A stretch of DNA of 64,000 nt from Lepas anatifera (GCA_034440635.1 JAOTON010002071.1:31765-95764), one strand, 5' to 3'; shown: positions 1 to 13,119, numbered from the stretch's first letter. Numbers and translations: made by a program. The notes: generated by a model not told the origin, from the letters alone.

Positions 1-439
1 CCAAGGCATAGGCGTTGGCCGTCAGCCCAGTCTTTTCGGTAGTCGGTTTGGTCCACTGAGTGGAGATGCATTCGTGAGTCTGTCGGTCCTGTTTTTATAC
101 AAGTAACTAGATATTTCGGGTACGAATTAGTGGCTATCATTATATTATTATATTGTAGTGTGACATTTTTCTACGTATTGTGCGATGAATAAATTATCTC
201 CACCCGCTATGCACGAGATATGCACAAATACCAAAAATAACAATATCTTTAGAAACCAGCTTCAGGGAGGTTCCATGACGGTAGTATCATAAAGAATATT
301 CTTCCAATATTTTTCCGATCATAAAAAATTAATCGCAGAGACAAATCTAAAACAAGTGCGGCAAACTCGACAATTGAATCAAGACTGACCTCAGTCCTTC
401 CATTTTCATTTCAAGAAAAACGTGACGTCTTTAACAAGA

Positions 440-614
440 CTCCCCCTGAAATGTCGCTTTCCGTCCCCCCAGGATGCAAAAATCGGTGCCAACCGATAGG
501 ATTTTGCGCCCAACTGATGGGTTTTGCCGGTCAAAAGTGGCAGCCCCCTGGTCCAAATGGCGCCCCTCGGGAAGCTGCCCGCCCCCCCCGATCGGTAATC
601 CTGGATCCGCCTAC
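440..614 (-). mobile_element. hAT-like non-autonomous element, truncated
   Basis: Read on the minus strand it begins GTAGGCGGATCCAGG and continues through GCCACTTTTGACCGG and AAAATCCTATCGGT, closely matching the element at 57868-58136. It stops at 440 where the better copies carry on (the GACATTTCAGGGGG block), so about one third is missing. The terminal GGCGGATCCAG resembles common hAT-superfamily ends. There is no coding capacity, and a target duplication cannot be tested because one end is lost. Confidence 0.6.
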
Positions 615-619
615 GGGGG

Positions 620-2984
620 GGGATACCCTAGTCACCAGCCTCGGTGATAACAGGTGCTGGCAGAATATGATACAGAAGTCTGACTCGCACAATTGCTTGC
701 CTTTCCGTATGAGAAGTGTACTACGGGGACACACTAGTTGAGTTAATCGCTGCCCTGAAGTCGTCGTCGCTAGCACTCTGCTCAAAGGACAATCGCTGCT
801 TTCTATTCCCCTGAAAGATCTTGTCACTCCAGCCCGTGGTGGCCAGAAATGGGTCTTACTGATATTGGTAGAGCCTGGTGTTCTGCCGTTTGTATTCCGC
901 TGAACGGAAAGTGTCATCCTTGATAATGGCGATGGAGGCACAATGATCTAAATCCTGGAATGCTTAGTAGAGTGTGACACCCAGGCGCCCTGAATTTCCT
1001 TCACTTTTTCCCCTTCATTTTTTTCTAACTCACTTTTCCAAACACTTTTCCTGGGGTTTTTTTAGCATAATTCAATAATCCTAGTATATATAAAACCATC
1101 TAGTGTGGAAGGAAAGACAAATTTGATGAAAAATGCGCGAGTAAGGGCTAGTAAGGGCTGTAACCGAGTTTCAACTAACTCCCACAATATTATAGCGTTT
1201 AGACTTTCTACTCGCCTTCCATATTTGCAAGCGTGAATTTTACACTCACTATCCCAATGCAAAACCAGTTTTGAGACACTGCAGAATGGAGTGCTGCGAA
1301 ATCCAAAAGATTATCAACATACTGAACGCGTCTTTTTTCTGAGTGTCACCTTCCCACTCTGCTCTTTGTCAGCAAAAGTATTCCATCAAGCAGTCGTCGG
1401 AAGTTCCACTTGTAGTGTATTCCGTGGACGCCATGGATCAAAATCTATTCACATTTAAACTTGCGCTGGTAACAGTGGCATCTCCATAAAGTCCGTATCT
1501 TCCGGCTGCTGGTAAGGTTGTATTTTTAGACCTTTCTCGCTGTCGGAAGTTTTGCCCTGCTGAGGGAGGAGGATGAGCAACAAATGAAGAAGGCTTCCAT
1601 AGATCTTAGCTGACCCCGGAGGATAATTTTTGGGGTTTTCACTCGTTGGAACAGATCTCTCGCGGCGGCTTTTGCTTCTAGTGGTCATAGACCAATCAAT
1701 TTCTAGGTGTCCCCTAAAATCGATTATTTGGGTACCTAAAAGGTATGAAAAGGATTCGGGCGGGTCAATTCGGCATAAACCTCCCTCAGGATCGTTCCCT
1801 GTCACCCGTCTCTCCTTGATATTGCACACAGCTCACATCGGTAAAAACGCCGTCTTGGGTCAACTAGGCCATTTGACCCAAATCAGGTACAAAGTAGCTC
1901 AGCCTATTCTTCATTTGTACTTTAAATGTGTTAAGAATGGTCTATTCTGTCAATATTATTTCGAAAACACACCCCGTAGCTTTCTGGTACGATTTTTTTA
2001 GCTGCAACTATGCAAAATTTATTTCATGCTGATTTCACGAACGCGGACAGTGACCTGATTAAGACCAAATTTTGATCGGATGTCCAAAATAAACCATATC
2101 ATGGAAAATTTGCGGGGCGCTCATTTTTAAACAAACATAGGCAAAATATGAAGCCACATCGATTTTAAAAAACACCAATGCAGCATCATTTCACATGTTA
2201 GTAGACTCATGAAGGCTCATATTGTCCAGTTGCAGAACAATGTGCGCTATCCAGCTTCGGCCAGGCAGGCCGAAACTGGCCAGAAAGTGAGGGGACCATA
2301 GACCTTCAGCCTCCAACTCTGGCACTACATTTTCCACTGCAAAACTGAAAGCTAACCAGATTCTGGCCCATTTTTGCTGCCAGTTAATCACACTGAAAAA
2401 TTTACTGTGCCCACAAATCCATTAAAAACGAAATAAATATTTTTGCTGGAAGTGAAATTGCCTGGTCTCACCTGAGGCTCATTTTGTGAAAACAGCCTGT
2501 TAGTTACCCTCACTGGTCCACAAGAGGAGGTAAGACTTGAAAGAAAGGACGTGCTTGAAATGCGGTCATGAGACAGAGTGAGCTAGCGAGCGATAGGAAG
2601 GAAGTGAACGCAGGACTGCATTTCCCAAATGACGACTTTGTGTTGAATCTTCTTTGTATGTCATGAAGATTTATCTCCACTCCGTCGGATCTATGGGACC
2701 AATTGGAGCAAGGATCACATCGGCAGATCCATGATTTCCGGTATTGTTGCATAGGCAAAAAAACTGCATCCATGATTGTGACAATGTAGGGTCTGCACAT
2801 AATTGACTGTTTTTTGGTCCAAAACATGTGGTAGCCATCGGCTTAGTATGATGCTCAGTACCCCTGATCATGCTGTGTATGCTTTATAAGTTAATCATAT
2901 ATTTGGGATATTACAGCAATCGTAATATAAAAAATATAGGTAGAATTCGCAAAGCCCCATTAATGTTTTACTGAGACCTCTTAG
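620..2984. other. anonymous sequence
   Basis: No repeat end, SINE, or convincing exon was recognised. A stretch at 740-930 is open in more than one frame but resembles no family I know and lacks clear splice sites. The remaining open frames are short and look like chance. Confidence 0.4.
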
Positions 2985-3243
2985 CAGGGGCGTAGCCAAG
3001 GAGGGGGCAGCAGGGACAGCTGCCCCCCTTAGGGGCCCGAAGGGCCCCCTGAGGATACGGACCGCGCGAAGCGCGGCTCGCTTCCACTATGATCTGTGGC
3101 CAAATTTGAAATTTCATACCAGACAGCGCACTCTCAAGCCCTCTTCAGCACTCTATTCTGTAACAAGCAGGGCCCTTGTTACCCATCAGGGCTCTTGTGG
3201 CGCTGTCGCAGGGAATTCGAGCGAAATCCTGGCTACGGCCCTG
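2985..3243. mobile_element. hAT-type MITE with perfect 8-bp target duplication
   Basis: The element starts CAGGGGCGTAGCCAAGG and ends CCTGGCTACGGCCCTG, an imperfect terminal inverted repeat typical of hAT non-autonomous elements. It is flanked on both sides by CCTCTTAG (2977-2984 and 3244-3251), an exact 8-bp target duplication, the length hAT transposases make. At 259 bp it has no transposase, so it would need an enzyme in trans. The exact duplication suggests a fairly recent insertion. Confidence 0.85.
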
Positions 3244-3889
3244 CCTCTTAGTAAATACAAATGTGTGATAACTGAGAAGTGTTGCTCCAATTTTTTCCTC
3301 CTGCCTTATTTCAAATTACTTTATTTTATTCATTTTGTGTTTTATAGCACAACAATAATACATGGTTGCTTGGATTTAAAACATCAGTCCCACTACAATA
3401 TTCGAATTTTGTTATGGGCTACACTTCGACTGCTTTCGATGAAAACATCACCCCCTGAGCGATGCTCCCCTGTAGAGATAAACGCTCCCGTCGGACCTTT
3501 TGTCCCCCTCTCTGTCTCCTCGGTCGGTTAGTCATTCTAAAATTCCCGAGTATTTTTTCTGGGGGGACGTTTGCAAGCCCGAATTAGCTATTTTCGTCTA
3601 ATTACCACGATATTATTTCACAAGACAAGTAGCTATTTCTCTTGTTAATGGAATACAGAAGTTACCGAAATATCATCAATCATGATTGGACAATCGGTCG
3701 GATGAAGTCTGATGCTTTCGTCTCAGTTTGGAAATTGTAAGAGCACTGATCATGGTTTTTGAGAGACAACAAATTGTTAGGCGGACTTAAAATGATAAAA
3801 CAACAGCAGCTAGATTTCACTTCTTGGTACGAGCAGGTGCGATGCACCATTTTAGATTCTTGCAAGTTTTTCAAAGACAGAAGTGTAGA

Positions 3890-4035
3890 TTTTATTATAA
3901 AACTTGAAAACTGTTTTATACAACTTAAAAAAACTTTTTCGCCGAGCCTTTTTTAATTTTTATTTTGTATGGGAATGGTATGGAAGAGATAGCCACAAAA
4001 CTTTGTTGTTTTCGTTTTCTCGATCTTTACCCTGG
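3890..4035 (+). repeat. interspersed repeat F, copy 1
   Basis: Shares CTTTTTCGCCGAGCCTTTTT, a GTATGG...GAGATAGCC block and a CGATCTTTACCCTG-like stretch with 6579-6790, at roughly 80 % identity by eye. No coding content, no target duplication identified, class unknown. Confidence 0.6.
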
Positions 4036-5811
4036 ACACATCATTGTAGCTCACCTCTCGCTCGTCTAGACCATCGATCCAATAAGAAAACACCTTGCGG
4101 AGATGACTGAATGTTGGGATGGTAAAAACTGAACCAGTTTTGATGACCGGGATGATGTAATATTAATTAGGGTGAATCCCATTGTTTTTTTACAATTCCT
4201 TAACCCGCGCCCTGCCGGCGGTGCTGTTTTTTCCTCCTCTCGCCGTTTCAATGCGAATATCTACATCCAACTAACCGTCCCGATGATAATGCTCGGGGTA
4301 GCTGTTCCTATGTCAATTCTGCATCATTCCCGACAAACAGAAAGCAGATACCTTTTCAACTTTTTGCGTAAAGCGAAAGTTACTGAGATGATGTTCGCGC
4401 TTTTTTACTCACGCCGGGCAGTGGCGGCCCGTGCCGCGGCCCACTGGGGCCCGCGACAGCCTCGGACACAGACCGGGCTCGTCAGCGCAGGCGGCAGGTA
4501 GAAGGGTGACAATTTTCGTGGTTTGGTCAGCTGATAGTGATCGAGGGGACGATAAGGACACACGTGAAAATACGGAACAATGGCCCAGCCAGCATCCCTA
4601 ACGCTTGCTTCCTGGAAAGCGTCCCCAGACGGCATGGCGACAGCGCCAGGGGGCTCGACAACGTCAGCAGGGGCTAATGGGGTGAGAGGGGTGGTCTCAG
4701 GCCACCCTCCTTGTATCAGGGTTACCCAGGGGAGATTTCCACGCCAAACTTGACATTGTGCCAGGTTCACAGCTGGATGGCAAAGGGACAATTTGCCGTG
4801 TAATAGGGTAGTCAACGGATGGGGATGTAAAAAGATCCATTGGTAGAAATGGTGCAATTATCCCTTGCCTTTTAGTTCCTTGAATTTCCTGTACATCTTA
4901 TTGAATACTCATGTGATTAAAAAGAAATGAATGACGAAAAACATACACACCCTCTCTCCATGCATGCCTAGATTATGACATTTCCTTTTTATTTAGCTAT
5001 TTCTGACACTACGTCACTCTGTGAAAACTCGTGTCCGAATTCCCCGAAAACATCCCTTTCCTATGGATGCCATTTTCTTTCATCTATAGCCAGGTAGAGT
5101 GCATGTCAGTACGGCTAGGTTTAGCGAACTGAGGTTCGATCTTTCCGTCCGTATCCAAGACAAGACTATGCACGAAAAATATTAATATATCAAATTAATT
5201 CCCTGAAAATCCATATGTTCACAATGTGTATAAATACAATGTAGAGGGGACTGCGACAGTTGTTTGCTAGGATATATCCGACAGGTCACTAGTGGTTTAT
5301 ACAGATGGCATATCAAACGTCAAAAAGTGCCTTTTCTGCTTTTGAAATGGTCCCATATAATTGTTTCGCCGTTGGGGCGTCATCACACGGCGAATGCACA
5401 TGCTCGTCGGCCCGGCTGCCTCACTCAGCGCCCAGGCACTGCACCGGCGCTTGTCTGAGGCTGTACCCGGGACACGGGGGTAAGCGGCACGCACCGCGCG
5501 TGGCGGCCGCTGTGGTCGGAATGATACTGCAAGGTTTGGTTAAAAGGACTAATTTAGGCACATTTGATAGGAATTCATGTGTGAAACATATACGAACAAG
5601 GTGAAAAGTGATTGAGGTTTCTTTTGAGTCCCTGTAAGGCACATACAACCGCCTACAATTCAAGTTCTCTATCAGTAAACCAGAGGAGGTTTTTTCAGCC
5701 ATGCCGGCAGGGCGCGTAACTCCCGGGGTGCCGGCAGAGCGAGGGTTAATATCCTCATTTCAAATATTTGATTCGACAACACGGTAGTCAAAGTTCAGGC
5801 AAACTCTATGG
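4036..5811. other. mostly anonymous; one isolated TTAA-family terminus
   Basis: At 4200-4203 TTAA is followed by CCCGCGCCCTGCCGG, which resembles the right-end terminus of family A/B elements read inward. The following bases do not continue as that element, so this is a solo end at best. At 4425 CAGTGGCGGCCCGTGCC resembles a hAT end without a recognisable partner. Nothing else could be assigned; longer open frames at 4405-4857 have no recognisable domain. Confidence 0.35.
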
Positions 5812-6208
5812 CTGTGGCGGATCCAGAAGGGAGGGCAAAAATATTTACCCCCCCCAAACGGACAAGCTCGGGTAGAACTATGTTGTGCCTTCCCCTCCCC
5901 CACAAAGTCATCGACCTCCTTTTTGCCTCGATTCCGCTTGAGTTCATAACCGAGATTTGTGTTCCCTTAACTCTAAACTTCAAACAGAACCAGTCAACTT
6001 CAGTGTAAGCATTGGGCCGTGGATAGCAAAAACAAGCATCTTGTGCGCATATTTTTCACCCCGTGATGGTTTTGTGCCTTTCGTCCTGGGCATTCCCAAA
6101 TGCTACGGTCAAATTATATTGCGGCAAAATTTTTCACTGTATGACGTTTTTTTGTTTGTTGCAACTTTGCCTCGCCCCCCTCCAACCGACCGGCTAGATC
6201 CGGCACTG
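5812..6208. mobile_element. hAT-like MITE
   Basis: Left end CTGTGGCGGATCCAG and right end GGCTAGATCCGGCACTG are inverted copies with a few mismatches. The 8-bp flanks CTCTATGG and CCCAATGG agree at 6 of 8 positions, consistent with an aged hAT target duplication. The ends lead into C-runs and a GGGCAAAA block similar to the elements at 9501 and 62550. No protein is encoded. Confidence 0.6.
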
Positions 6209-6578
6209 CCCAATGGAGACATCCTTATCCACTCAGCAGGGCCTCAGCAGCCGGATCCCGTCCTCAGTCGGCTGCCACGTGACTGGCGCGCGCCCGAGGC
6301 GCAGAGGAACCGGTCACGCCGGTAAACAGGTGTCCGTGTGCCAGTGGCGTAGCCAAGGGGTGATCAGGCTATAGGCTCTCCTTTTGTTCAATATTTCCTA
6401 TCCAAATTTTTGAATATATTTACTTTGGCTTCTAACTGCAGTTTCTCTGCTATCAACCACCTTGAAGTATTTCTTGTAATGCCACTGCTCCTGTCCCATT
6501 CACCAAATCATGAATGAACAGACCTGGCTCAGCGGCGACTCATGCGAATCTGGTACTGCCAGCGCCATCTATTGGGAA

Positions 6579-6790
6579 AGTTTTATAAAACTTGAAATAA
6601 CTTTTTCGCCGAGCCTTTTTTGGTTTTGATTCTGTATGGAAATTGTATAGAGGAGATAGCCGCAAAACTCTGTTGTTTCAGTTTTTCAGATTTTTACCCT
6701 GAATTTTTGGAAACCGCCTTCAAATTTCAGCTCCTAATATCTTTCTTATAAAGCAAAAATTCAAAAAAGTACAACAACAGAGTTGTGGAG
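6579..6790 (+). repeat. interspersed repeat F, copy 2 (foldback)
   Basis: Homologous to 3890-4035 and longer. Internally AAAACTCTGTTGTTT near 6663 is the inverse of ACAACAACAGAGTTGT near 6770, so the copy can fold back on itself. This suggests a small foldback transposon, though no terminal duplication was found. A lone hAT-like end (CAGTGGCGTAGCCAAGG) lies just upstream at 6342. Confidence 0.5.
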
Positions 6791-7632
6791 ACTGGCTCCT
6801 AGAACATAGGCCCACTCACACTGTTTCAATGATTATATTATGTAAAAAGTTATTCAAACTTTAAGTTTGAGAAATTTGAAAAAGAAAGTCAAATTGTACA
6901 AAAACCAGAAATGCGTCACGCTTGAAATATCAACTGCCGTAAAGATACACATATTGTCTACTTTTGGTGAAAAAATCACGACGATGGCCACCTTACTTTA
7001 CGAGATATTTCACGAAATATGCTCCCATAGGGTTAACATTGATAACGCACCCTTAACAATTATGAAGCGTCATCTAGAAGCTCAAGTATTTTCAAGAGCG
7101 AAGCTCAATTTTCGCTTCGAAAAACAAATCACTCTGCATGGGCTTAGGAATCGTGTCGTAACTCAGTGACCTAACCTAAACTGGTCAGGTATCTTTGTAA
7201 AGGAAAGTTGTACAATTGCTCCCGTAACAGGTATTCACAGTGGCATATCACTAATTCAAATGCTTTTGGAACAATTTGAACTAAGGGTATCAGGTTCTGT
7301 GGAGCACTCAGTGGGTACCGGAAAGAAGAATCAAATTAAGACTTTTTCATTTGACCATAGACAAAGTTGTTTTTACAAGTTAGAATCATATTTTTACAGT
7401 CATAGTCTCTATTCGAATCCTAGGGCCACCTTTGTGTGGCGACGGGTCTAGTCCGATATTTTTTGTATTTTCATCGTCATCCCCTACTTTCTTTTATTTC
7501 CAAGTGAGTCTGGGAAGTAAACTATTCTTCGAGTCAGGTATTTTCTCACTAATCGCCACAAGATTATGCTTCATTATCTAGCTTAAACTAACTAGCCGTC
7601 TGGATTTGCTATTCCGGCAAAAAATATATCCG

Positions 7633-7639
<7 letters not shown>

Positions 7640-7716
<77 letters not shown>
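7640..7716. repeat. (TC)n microsatellite
   Basis: About 77 bp of almost pure TC dinucleotide repeat. The apparent Arg-Glu repeat peptides on the minus strand are translations of this tract, not genes. Confidence 0.97.
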
Positions 7717-7720
<4 letters not shown>

Positions 7721-9229
7721 GCATTTGAGCTCGGGAATGACGAATGCATTTTCCGCAGCGTTGCAGCAGAGATTGGTTGGTGCTTTCAGCGTTTCCGGGG
7801 CGACATCGCCTCGTAAAAGAATGACAAACGGCTCCGACTCCCGACGCTGCATTCAAAAGGAGCCCTTGACGGACCGGAGCTGTGCCTGGGACGGGGTCGG
7901 CGAGAGCACATGTCTCGTGGAGTATAATAGACCAGATCGCCGTTGCCGATGACTTGCCATAACTTGCCTCAGACTGACAGGTAGCTGGCGAAGGCCACAG
8001 AGGCATCCTAATTTAATGATGCGCTAGAGTTTTATGCATTTGTACAACTTGTTGCCGAGATTTATCTTATGTTCTTTTATTTTCCTTCTTCGATTGGTAA
8101 AAACAAGAAACTACAGAAAAATGGTGCAGTTTCTTGTTCACACCGAGTGAAAGTCTGAAAGAAAAGAAGAAAAGGGAAGCCATGTTTTTTGCCACTTATG
8201 TTTGGACCGTCATATTTCAAGATCTCCAGGAAACCCTAGTGCCGGGCAGAACATTCATAAGACTATTGCGCTGTTCAATAATTCTAGTGGTTGCCAGGAC
8301 GACCCCTGACATCGGCATAACTTTGCGCAGAAAAGAAGTTCATCGGTTCCTCGACTGAGCGGGGATTGTTGTAGTAGCAACCTATGTATACGTATGGTAG
8401 CAACCACTGTAACGGCAAATCGCAAGCAATGTCTGTTATTGACTGCGTCTGAACCATTAGCAAGCACGGCAGCATTCAGCCGGCCGGGGCTGAGCCAGAG
8501 ACGAATGGGCCACCAAATTACTGCCGTCACCGACAAAGCAAATATATTGCACTTTTTCTAGTGGCTTGGAAAATATGGCTTAGTTTCCATAGCTCCATGG
8601 TGCTGGTACTATAGAGTTCTAGCTGGTAATTTGACATCAAGCAAACGACTCGCCACCTATTGTCTGTTTTTTCTTCTACTGTTATTTCAGCTACGTCGTG
8701 TCTTTTGCCACGCTGACGTCGCTGATGCCGGATGTAAGCAGATGGTTTGGGGGAATGCAACAGGCTGCAAAATCGTGGAAAACAGCGTTTTTTAAGAATA
8801 GGGGCACAGTTAGGACGAGGGCAAATGCTCCCCCTGGCATGGGTGCAGGGATTTTGCAACTAGGGGGGCAAAAGTTGTGACCGCTGGTGTGTCAAATATG
8901 GCTCCAGCCTATCACTCGATTTGATAACGGAAAAAAGTCGAAATTCAGCTCAAAGTGGGGAGGGGACACTGCCCCCAGTCAGAAAATCAGAGGGAGCTGC
9001 CACCCCCTGTCCCCATTCTTGCGACTATGTCCTCTGGATGCACCTCTGTACATCATATCAACCAACTTTTCGGTGTACCTCTGCGCACATAGATGAGTAG
9101 TTGGAAATATATAAATGTTTTCAACTTTTTCATATTGTATCCCTGTTTGTTCATTAGATGCAATCATCAGAAGCATAAAGTTCACGATCTCTCATGAATC
9201 TGAGTTTAAAAAGGTAATCCTGAATAACA
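7717..9229. other. anonymous sequence
   Basis: GC-richer at 7740-7960, but no frame gives a recognisable domain. No splice-bounded exon, repeat terminus or RNA gene was identified. GGGG-rich strings at 8820-9010 may be worn transposon pieces. Confidence 0.35.
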
Positions 9230-10586
9230 TGATTAACCCTTGCAAAGCAGCAATAGAAAGCTCTTCATGAATTATATCGGAAGATACTTTTGTCATTTTT
9301 CTTGTCGGGTCAATATAAAGGTCACCAGAGGTCAAAATGGGTAACAAATTGTTATTATGAGGTGTACTAAGAAAACTCATTTATCTCAGAAACTAAGATA
9401 GCTAGAACAATTTTGTGCAGACCAATCGAAAGCTCTTGGGTTGCTCTTTCATTACAGTGCCATTCATTTACGGGTCGGTTTTTGCCTGGGGAGCTGCAGG
9501 CAGGGGCGGATGCAGACCCGGGGTTGGGGGGGGTTGAGGGGCCAAATCAATGTCTGCCTCTCCTCCTGGGGGAGAGGGTGGGACGTGCGATTTGGGTGCT
9601 CGACAGACCTAGTATAAGCTACTTCTCTAAGTTCATGATCGCTCTCCTGGGGGGATGGGGGATGTGGGAGCGAAGATTTGATTGCTCGACAGACCTAGTG
9701 TAAACACTGGGTCAATAAACTTGTTTTAAAAAAATAGTTCTCCGGCCTCTGGGGGGCAAAACATAGTTTGGCCTCCTTCCAGCACTTTAGGGGGCCATGG
9801 CCGGAATGCCCCCCCCCCACCTGCGTCCGCCAATGGCTGCAGGTCACTGAACTTTGGGAATGTTCTTGCGAATGCCCATTGCCACCTATGCATAAGGACG
9901 TTTCCTTTTTCGCTAATAACTTCCAAACCGATTAAGATACAGGCATAGTTGATCCATCATAGCAATGTTCCTGTCAAAACGAATCAAATGATAAATGATA
10001 TTGCTATGCCAGGTCCAATTACAAAATTTACCTGACTCAGGTCAACGGTTTGACCTAACATGACCTGGTATAGTCATGATGTATATCATTTGACTTGGAC
10101 TTGTAGTGACCATACAAACACTTTGGTTACACAATAAAAGTCATATTTTTTATTCAAAATGTATAGAGTAAAACACCGAAAAATGCTTACTTGACCTTTC
10201 AAAGGTGACAGTTCAACATTTTTGGTATCAGCTTTAGAAATGAGCTTAGAGCAGGTCCTAACCGATATTTGAAGTTAATAGAAATAAAAATTGATATAAA
10301 TCTAGGAATATATGTTGTAGCTCCTGGTGGGCCCACTATGTGGTATGAGTTTCCACTTGATCGATTAACCCTCTTTTTAGTTATGCAGTCCTAGGGATTT
10401 TTATGTGAGGTCACTCCACCTGGCCTGGTGACCTGACCTGATATGACTTGGAGCTAAAACTTTCAGGAAATATGTAAAAATGATAAAAGAACAGCCAGAC
10501 CAAGTTTGGTGGCGCTGCGCACCGCCGTTTTTCGATCCCTTTGGAAAAACCCGAAGGAGTTTAAAAAGACTACCACCCGGCGAAGG
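9230..10586 (-). mobile_element. family B (AGGTCA-rich TTAA) element, interrupted by a hAT MITE
   Basis: On the minus strand this aligns in order with the complete family B copies: a gcgcNNcgccac block near 10505, an ACC-rich terminus (CCACCCGGCGAAGG, then TTAT) at 10586, and an AAGGTCACCAGAGGTCA stretch near 9318 matching 54800. AGGTCA/TGACCT hexamers recur throughout. The left boundary is uncertain. The element is split by the hAT MITE at 9501-9835. No coding sequence. Confidence 0.6.
9501..9835. mobile_element. hAT-type MITE with perfect 8-bp target duplication
   Basis: Starts CAGGGGCGGATGCAG and ends CTGCGTCCGCCAATG, inverted with few mismatches. The flanks are identical GCTGCAGG octamers at 9493-9500 and 9836-9843. 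Length is 335 bp and no transposase is encoded. It sits inside the AGGTCA-rich element at 9230-10586 and therefore inserted after it. Confidence 0.88.
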
Positions 10587-10692
10587 TTATACATTGCAGT
10601 TATTCAAATCCAGATATGAAAGAACCGACGGATTCTACATGCATTGCCAAATCCAGATGTGGGTAATGCCTCTTTTTAGTGGTGCGGGCTAG

Positions 10693-11650
10693 CCATCACC
10701 CCGGAGAGAGGATGTCTAAACAGCATCCCTCAGCTTTACTAGCCGAGCTTGAATGCGGCGGCATAGGGCGCCGTCGTACCTGTCACGTTAGGATTGATCA
10801 GCCGAGCAGCTTTTCAAATAAAAAATTATAGTTTAGTCATATTAGATCAGGTCCCCAGGTAAGAATCTAGTGACACCAGTGAGTACAGGTTTGATTTCTT
10901 GATTTGATATCCTTACCACTTAAAAGGCCGACCGAGTACCACAAGCTGTGGCAACGGAATCTGTATTTCGATGATTTCGGGTCACGTACAGTCATGACTT
11001 CTCCATTGGAAATTTATTAAAAAAGCACTATGCCGAAAAGTGGGTTCAGTTCTAAAGAAACAGCTATCATAATTTGTAATTCCCCAAACTGTGGTCATGG
11101 TCACTCCCTAAGGCCCTGTTTTAAGTGTTGACCTGTGACCTCTGAGAGGTCATCCGGTGCTCAGGTTTTCAGACTTGGGTCAGTAATGTCGTAGACAATG
11201 GTGATAAAGATTTCATTTTGATTTCATTACCTCTGGATTGTCATTATGATTCGATTCATATGTATATTGGTCGTGCAATGGATGAAAACCTAAGCTTGAA
11301 CTTGGGCCAAATCATTTTTACGTTTTGGTTTAGCATCGTCGAAACATACATCATCCAATTTCCCGTAATGAGCAGAATCGAATGAGGGCTAATTATATAT
11401 TCTAACCCAACAGTCAGACCCTAGAGCCAGAAACAAATTATTTAATCGGTCACCTTATTTGACTTGGCGTGACCTTAAAATCGACCTGAGCCAAAATGTG
11501 ATATGGACAGTTTAGCCATAATTTCTTATGAGCTATTTGGCAATGTTTGCTTTTCTTCGCTGCCTCGCATAAGTACCCAGATCGAGGTTTTCAAACCACA
11601 CTCCACTGGGGTGAAGGTGGGGCGAAGGCCCCATCCCACGGGGATGGAGG
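10693..11650 (+). mobile_element. family B element flanked by CTAG/CTAA
   Basis: The left end begins CCATCACCCCGGAG after CTAG, followed by a GCGGCGGCATAGGGCGCCG block typical of family B. The right end carries GGTGAAGGTGGGGCGAAGG and stops before CTAA. The core has TGACCT/AGGTCA hexamers and the conserved phrases CTTCTCCATTGGAAAT and TGACCTGTGACCTCTGAGAGG. About 958 bp, no open frame of note. The flanking tetramers are one base away from TTAA. Confidence 0.7.
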
Positions 11651-11654
11651 CTAA

Positions 11655-11765
11655 CCCTCGCCTTACGTAAAGGTAGGGGTCCAAATTGACTCCTCGATAT
11701 TTTCTGGAACTGCAGAAAACACGGCTGGCAGTGATACACTTTCACCTGGGATATGAGCGTAAACA
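11655..11765 (+). mobile_element. truncated family B-like left end
   Basis: Immediately after CTAA (11651-11654) a new terminus reads CCCTCGCCTTACG, the family A/B left-end sequence. It loses similarity before a core is reached. It shares the same CTAA with the preceding element. Only the first hundred or so bases remain. Confidence 0.4.
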
Positions 11766-11828
11766 CTAATTTTTGAAGAAAAAAATTGTACTGTATATTT
11801 TGTCTATGTTGTCATAAGTTCACTTTTT

Positions 11829-12138
11829 AGAGTCGGAGTCTCACTCAAGTCATTAAGGGACATATCACAGAGACCTCGATCCCACCATCCCAACGAGCAA
11901 CTCCCACAATGAAGGGTTAATTTGGAAGCCAAAGTTCAATTTCCCACAAAGCAAAAGGGACTGCCGCCCCGCTCAGGTCACCATCTCACCAGTCAGTCGC
12001 CAGCTGACAAACGTCGAGTAAATATTGAGCGCCAGAGAGTCTCAGGGAATCGATCCCAAGGCTGCACGCGCGCTGCCGTTGCATATTCCTGAACAATGGA
12101 TTGGAACCCAACACTATCAACTGAGCTACCGGGGCGGC
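11829..12138 (-). mobile_element. tRNA-derived SINE (family G), copy 1
   Basis: On the minus strand it starts GCCGCCCCGGTAGCTCAGTTG, with a polymerase III A-box-like TAGCTCAGTTG, and has the B-box-like GGGATCGATTCCC about 90 bases in. The tRNA head is expanded relative to a true tRNA. The body contains GGCGCTCAATA, CGACTGACTGGTGAG, TTTGTGGGA and GGTCTCTGTGA, and ends near GAGTGAGACTCCGACTC. Four other copies lie in this window. It is transcribed by Pol III if active and depends on a LINE for mobility (established for SINEs). Confidence 0.85.
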
Positions 12139-12159
12139 GAGGTATTCAAGGTTACCAGG

Positions 12160-13000
12160 TTTCGATGCATATTTGGTGGAAACCCCAAATCTGAGCCATC
12201 TGAGTTACTGAGATTCCATGTTTTGATTACCTTGATTCGATGTTCTTTGATCTCTGAAAGATATGGCTTTTGACTTCGTTTAACCTCAAGTGACCTCGGT
12301 GGACTCATTTTGATGTACCCAAAGGTTTGATGGTATTATTGCACGATTTTGGGCATTAAAGGCTGGTTGGTTCTGTATACCGATCATTTTAAGCTGTTTG
12401 ACCCTACCCTTTCAATGTCATACATGGCAGCCTTGGGATCATGGAACTATCTAATTTATCGATTTTCAGCCGACAAGCTGTTATAACTTCAAAAGTTTGT
12501 CAGCATTCGGCTTCCTTGAGTCAGTTTGAGGTGAGTGAATTGCAGTGACTGTAATTTTCCGATGTAATCTAATGCCTACTTACATAAGCCCCGAGAAACA
12601 ATTTCGTATCACATAAGCGATCTCCGACTGGCTGACTGATTCCTTTGGCTTTTTAGGGTCAGTCAAAGTCCGTAACCTCGAATGACCTCGTGCGACATGC
12701 AACAGCATAAATATAAGGACTCCAGGGCATTGCAGGGTATTTTGGTGATGCAACACTTACTCGCCTTCACGAGGCACCGAAAACATGTCAGGTCACATTG
12801 GGCCACAGAGGTCGTGTTCACCTTAAAGTTATTCAAAATGTCGTGACACGCGCAGGACATTGCAAATGTCTCAAGACTGGCTGATGCGATGTTCCATATG
12901 CAAACAGCTGACACAGAAGGGCGTCATGTCCGTGGTTTACGCGATTTCGACGGATGTATCCTCTCAAGCTCTCCAATGGGTTAAATGTTAAACATCTTCG
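12160..13000. mobile_element. decayed AGGTCA-rich sequence, probable TTAA-group relic
   Basis: Dispersed TGACCT/AGGTCA and one-base variants recur (for example AGTGACCTCGG near 12290, AATGACCTCG near 12682, TCAGGTCACATTGG near 12787) between two recognised elements of that group. No clear termini were found, so this is a low-confidence assignment of an old copy. Confidence 0.35.
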
Positions 13001-13119
13001 TTCCAGAGAAAGGCTCAGGTCATAGGCACTGTGCTGGGGAGATAGCCCTGGGGCTTTGCGGCACACTGACCGCTGAGTATATTGTTGCCAACTCTCACCC
13101 CGTTGGAAGAGTATGTTAG

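Noticed and set aside
4405..4857. 150-codon minus-strand gene
   Set aside because: No recognisable domain, no splice context, and the interval overlaps a GC-rich hAT-like end.
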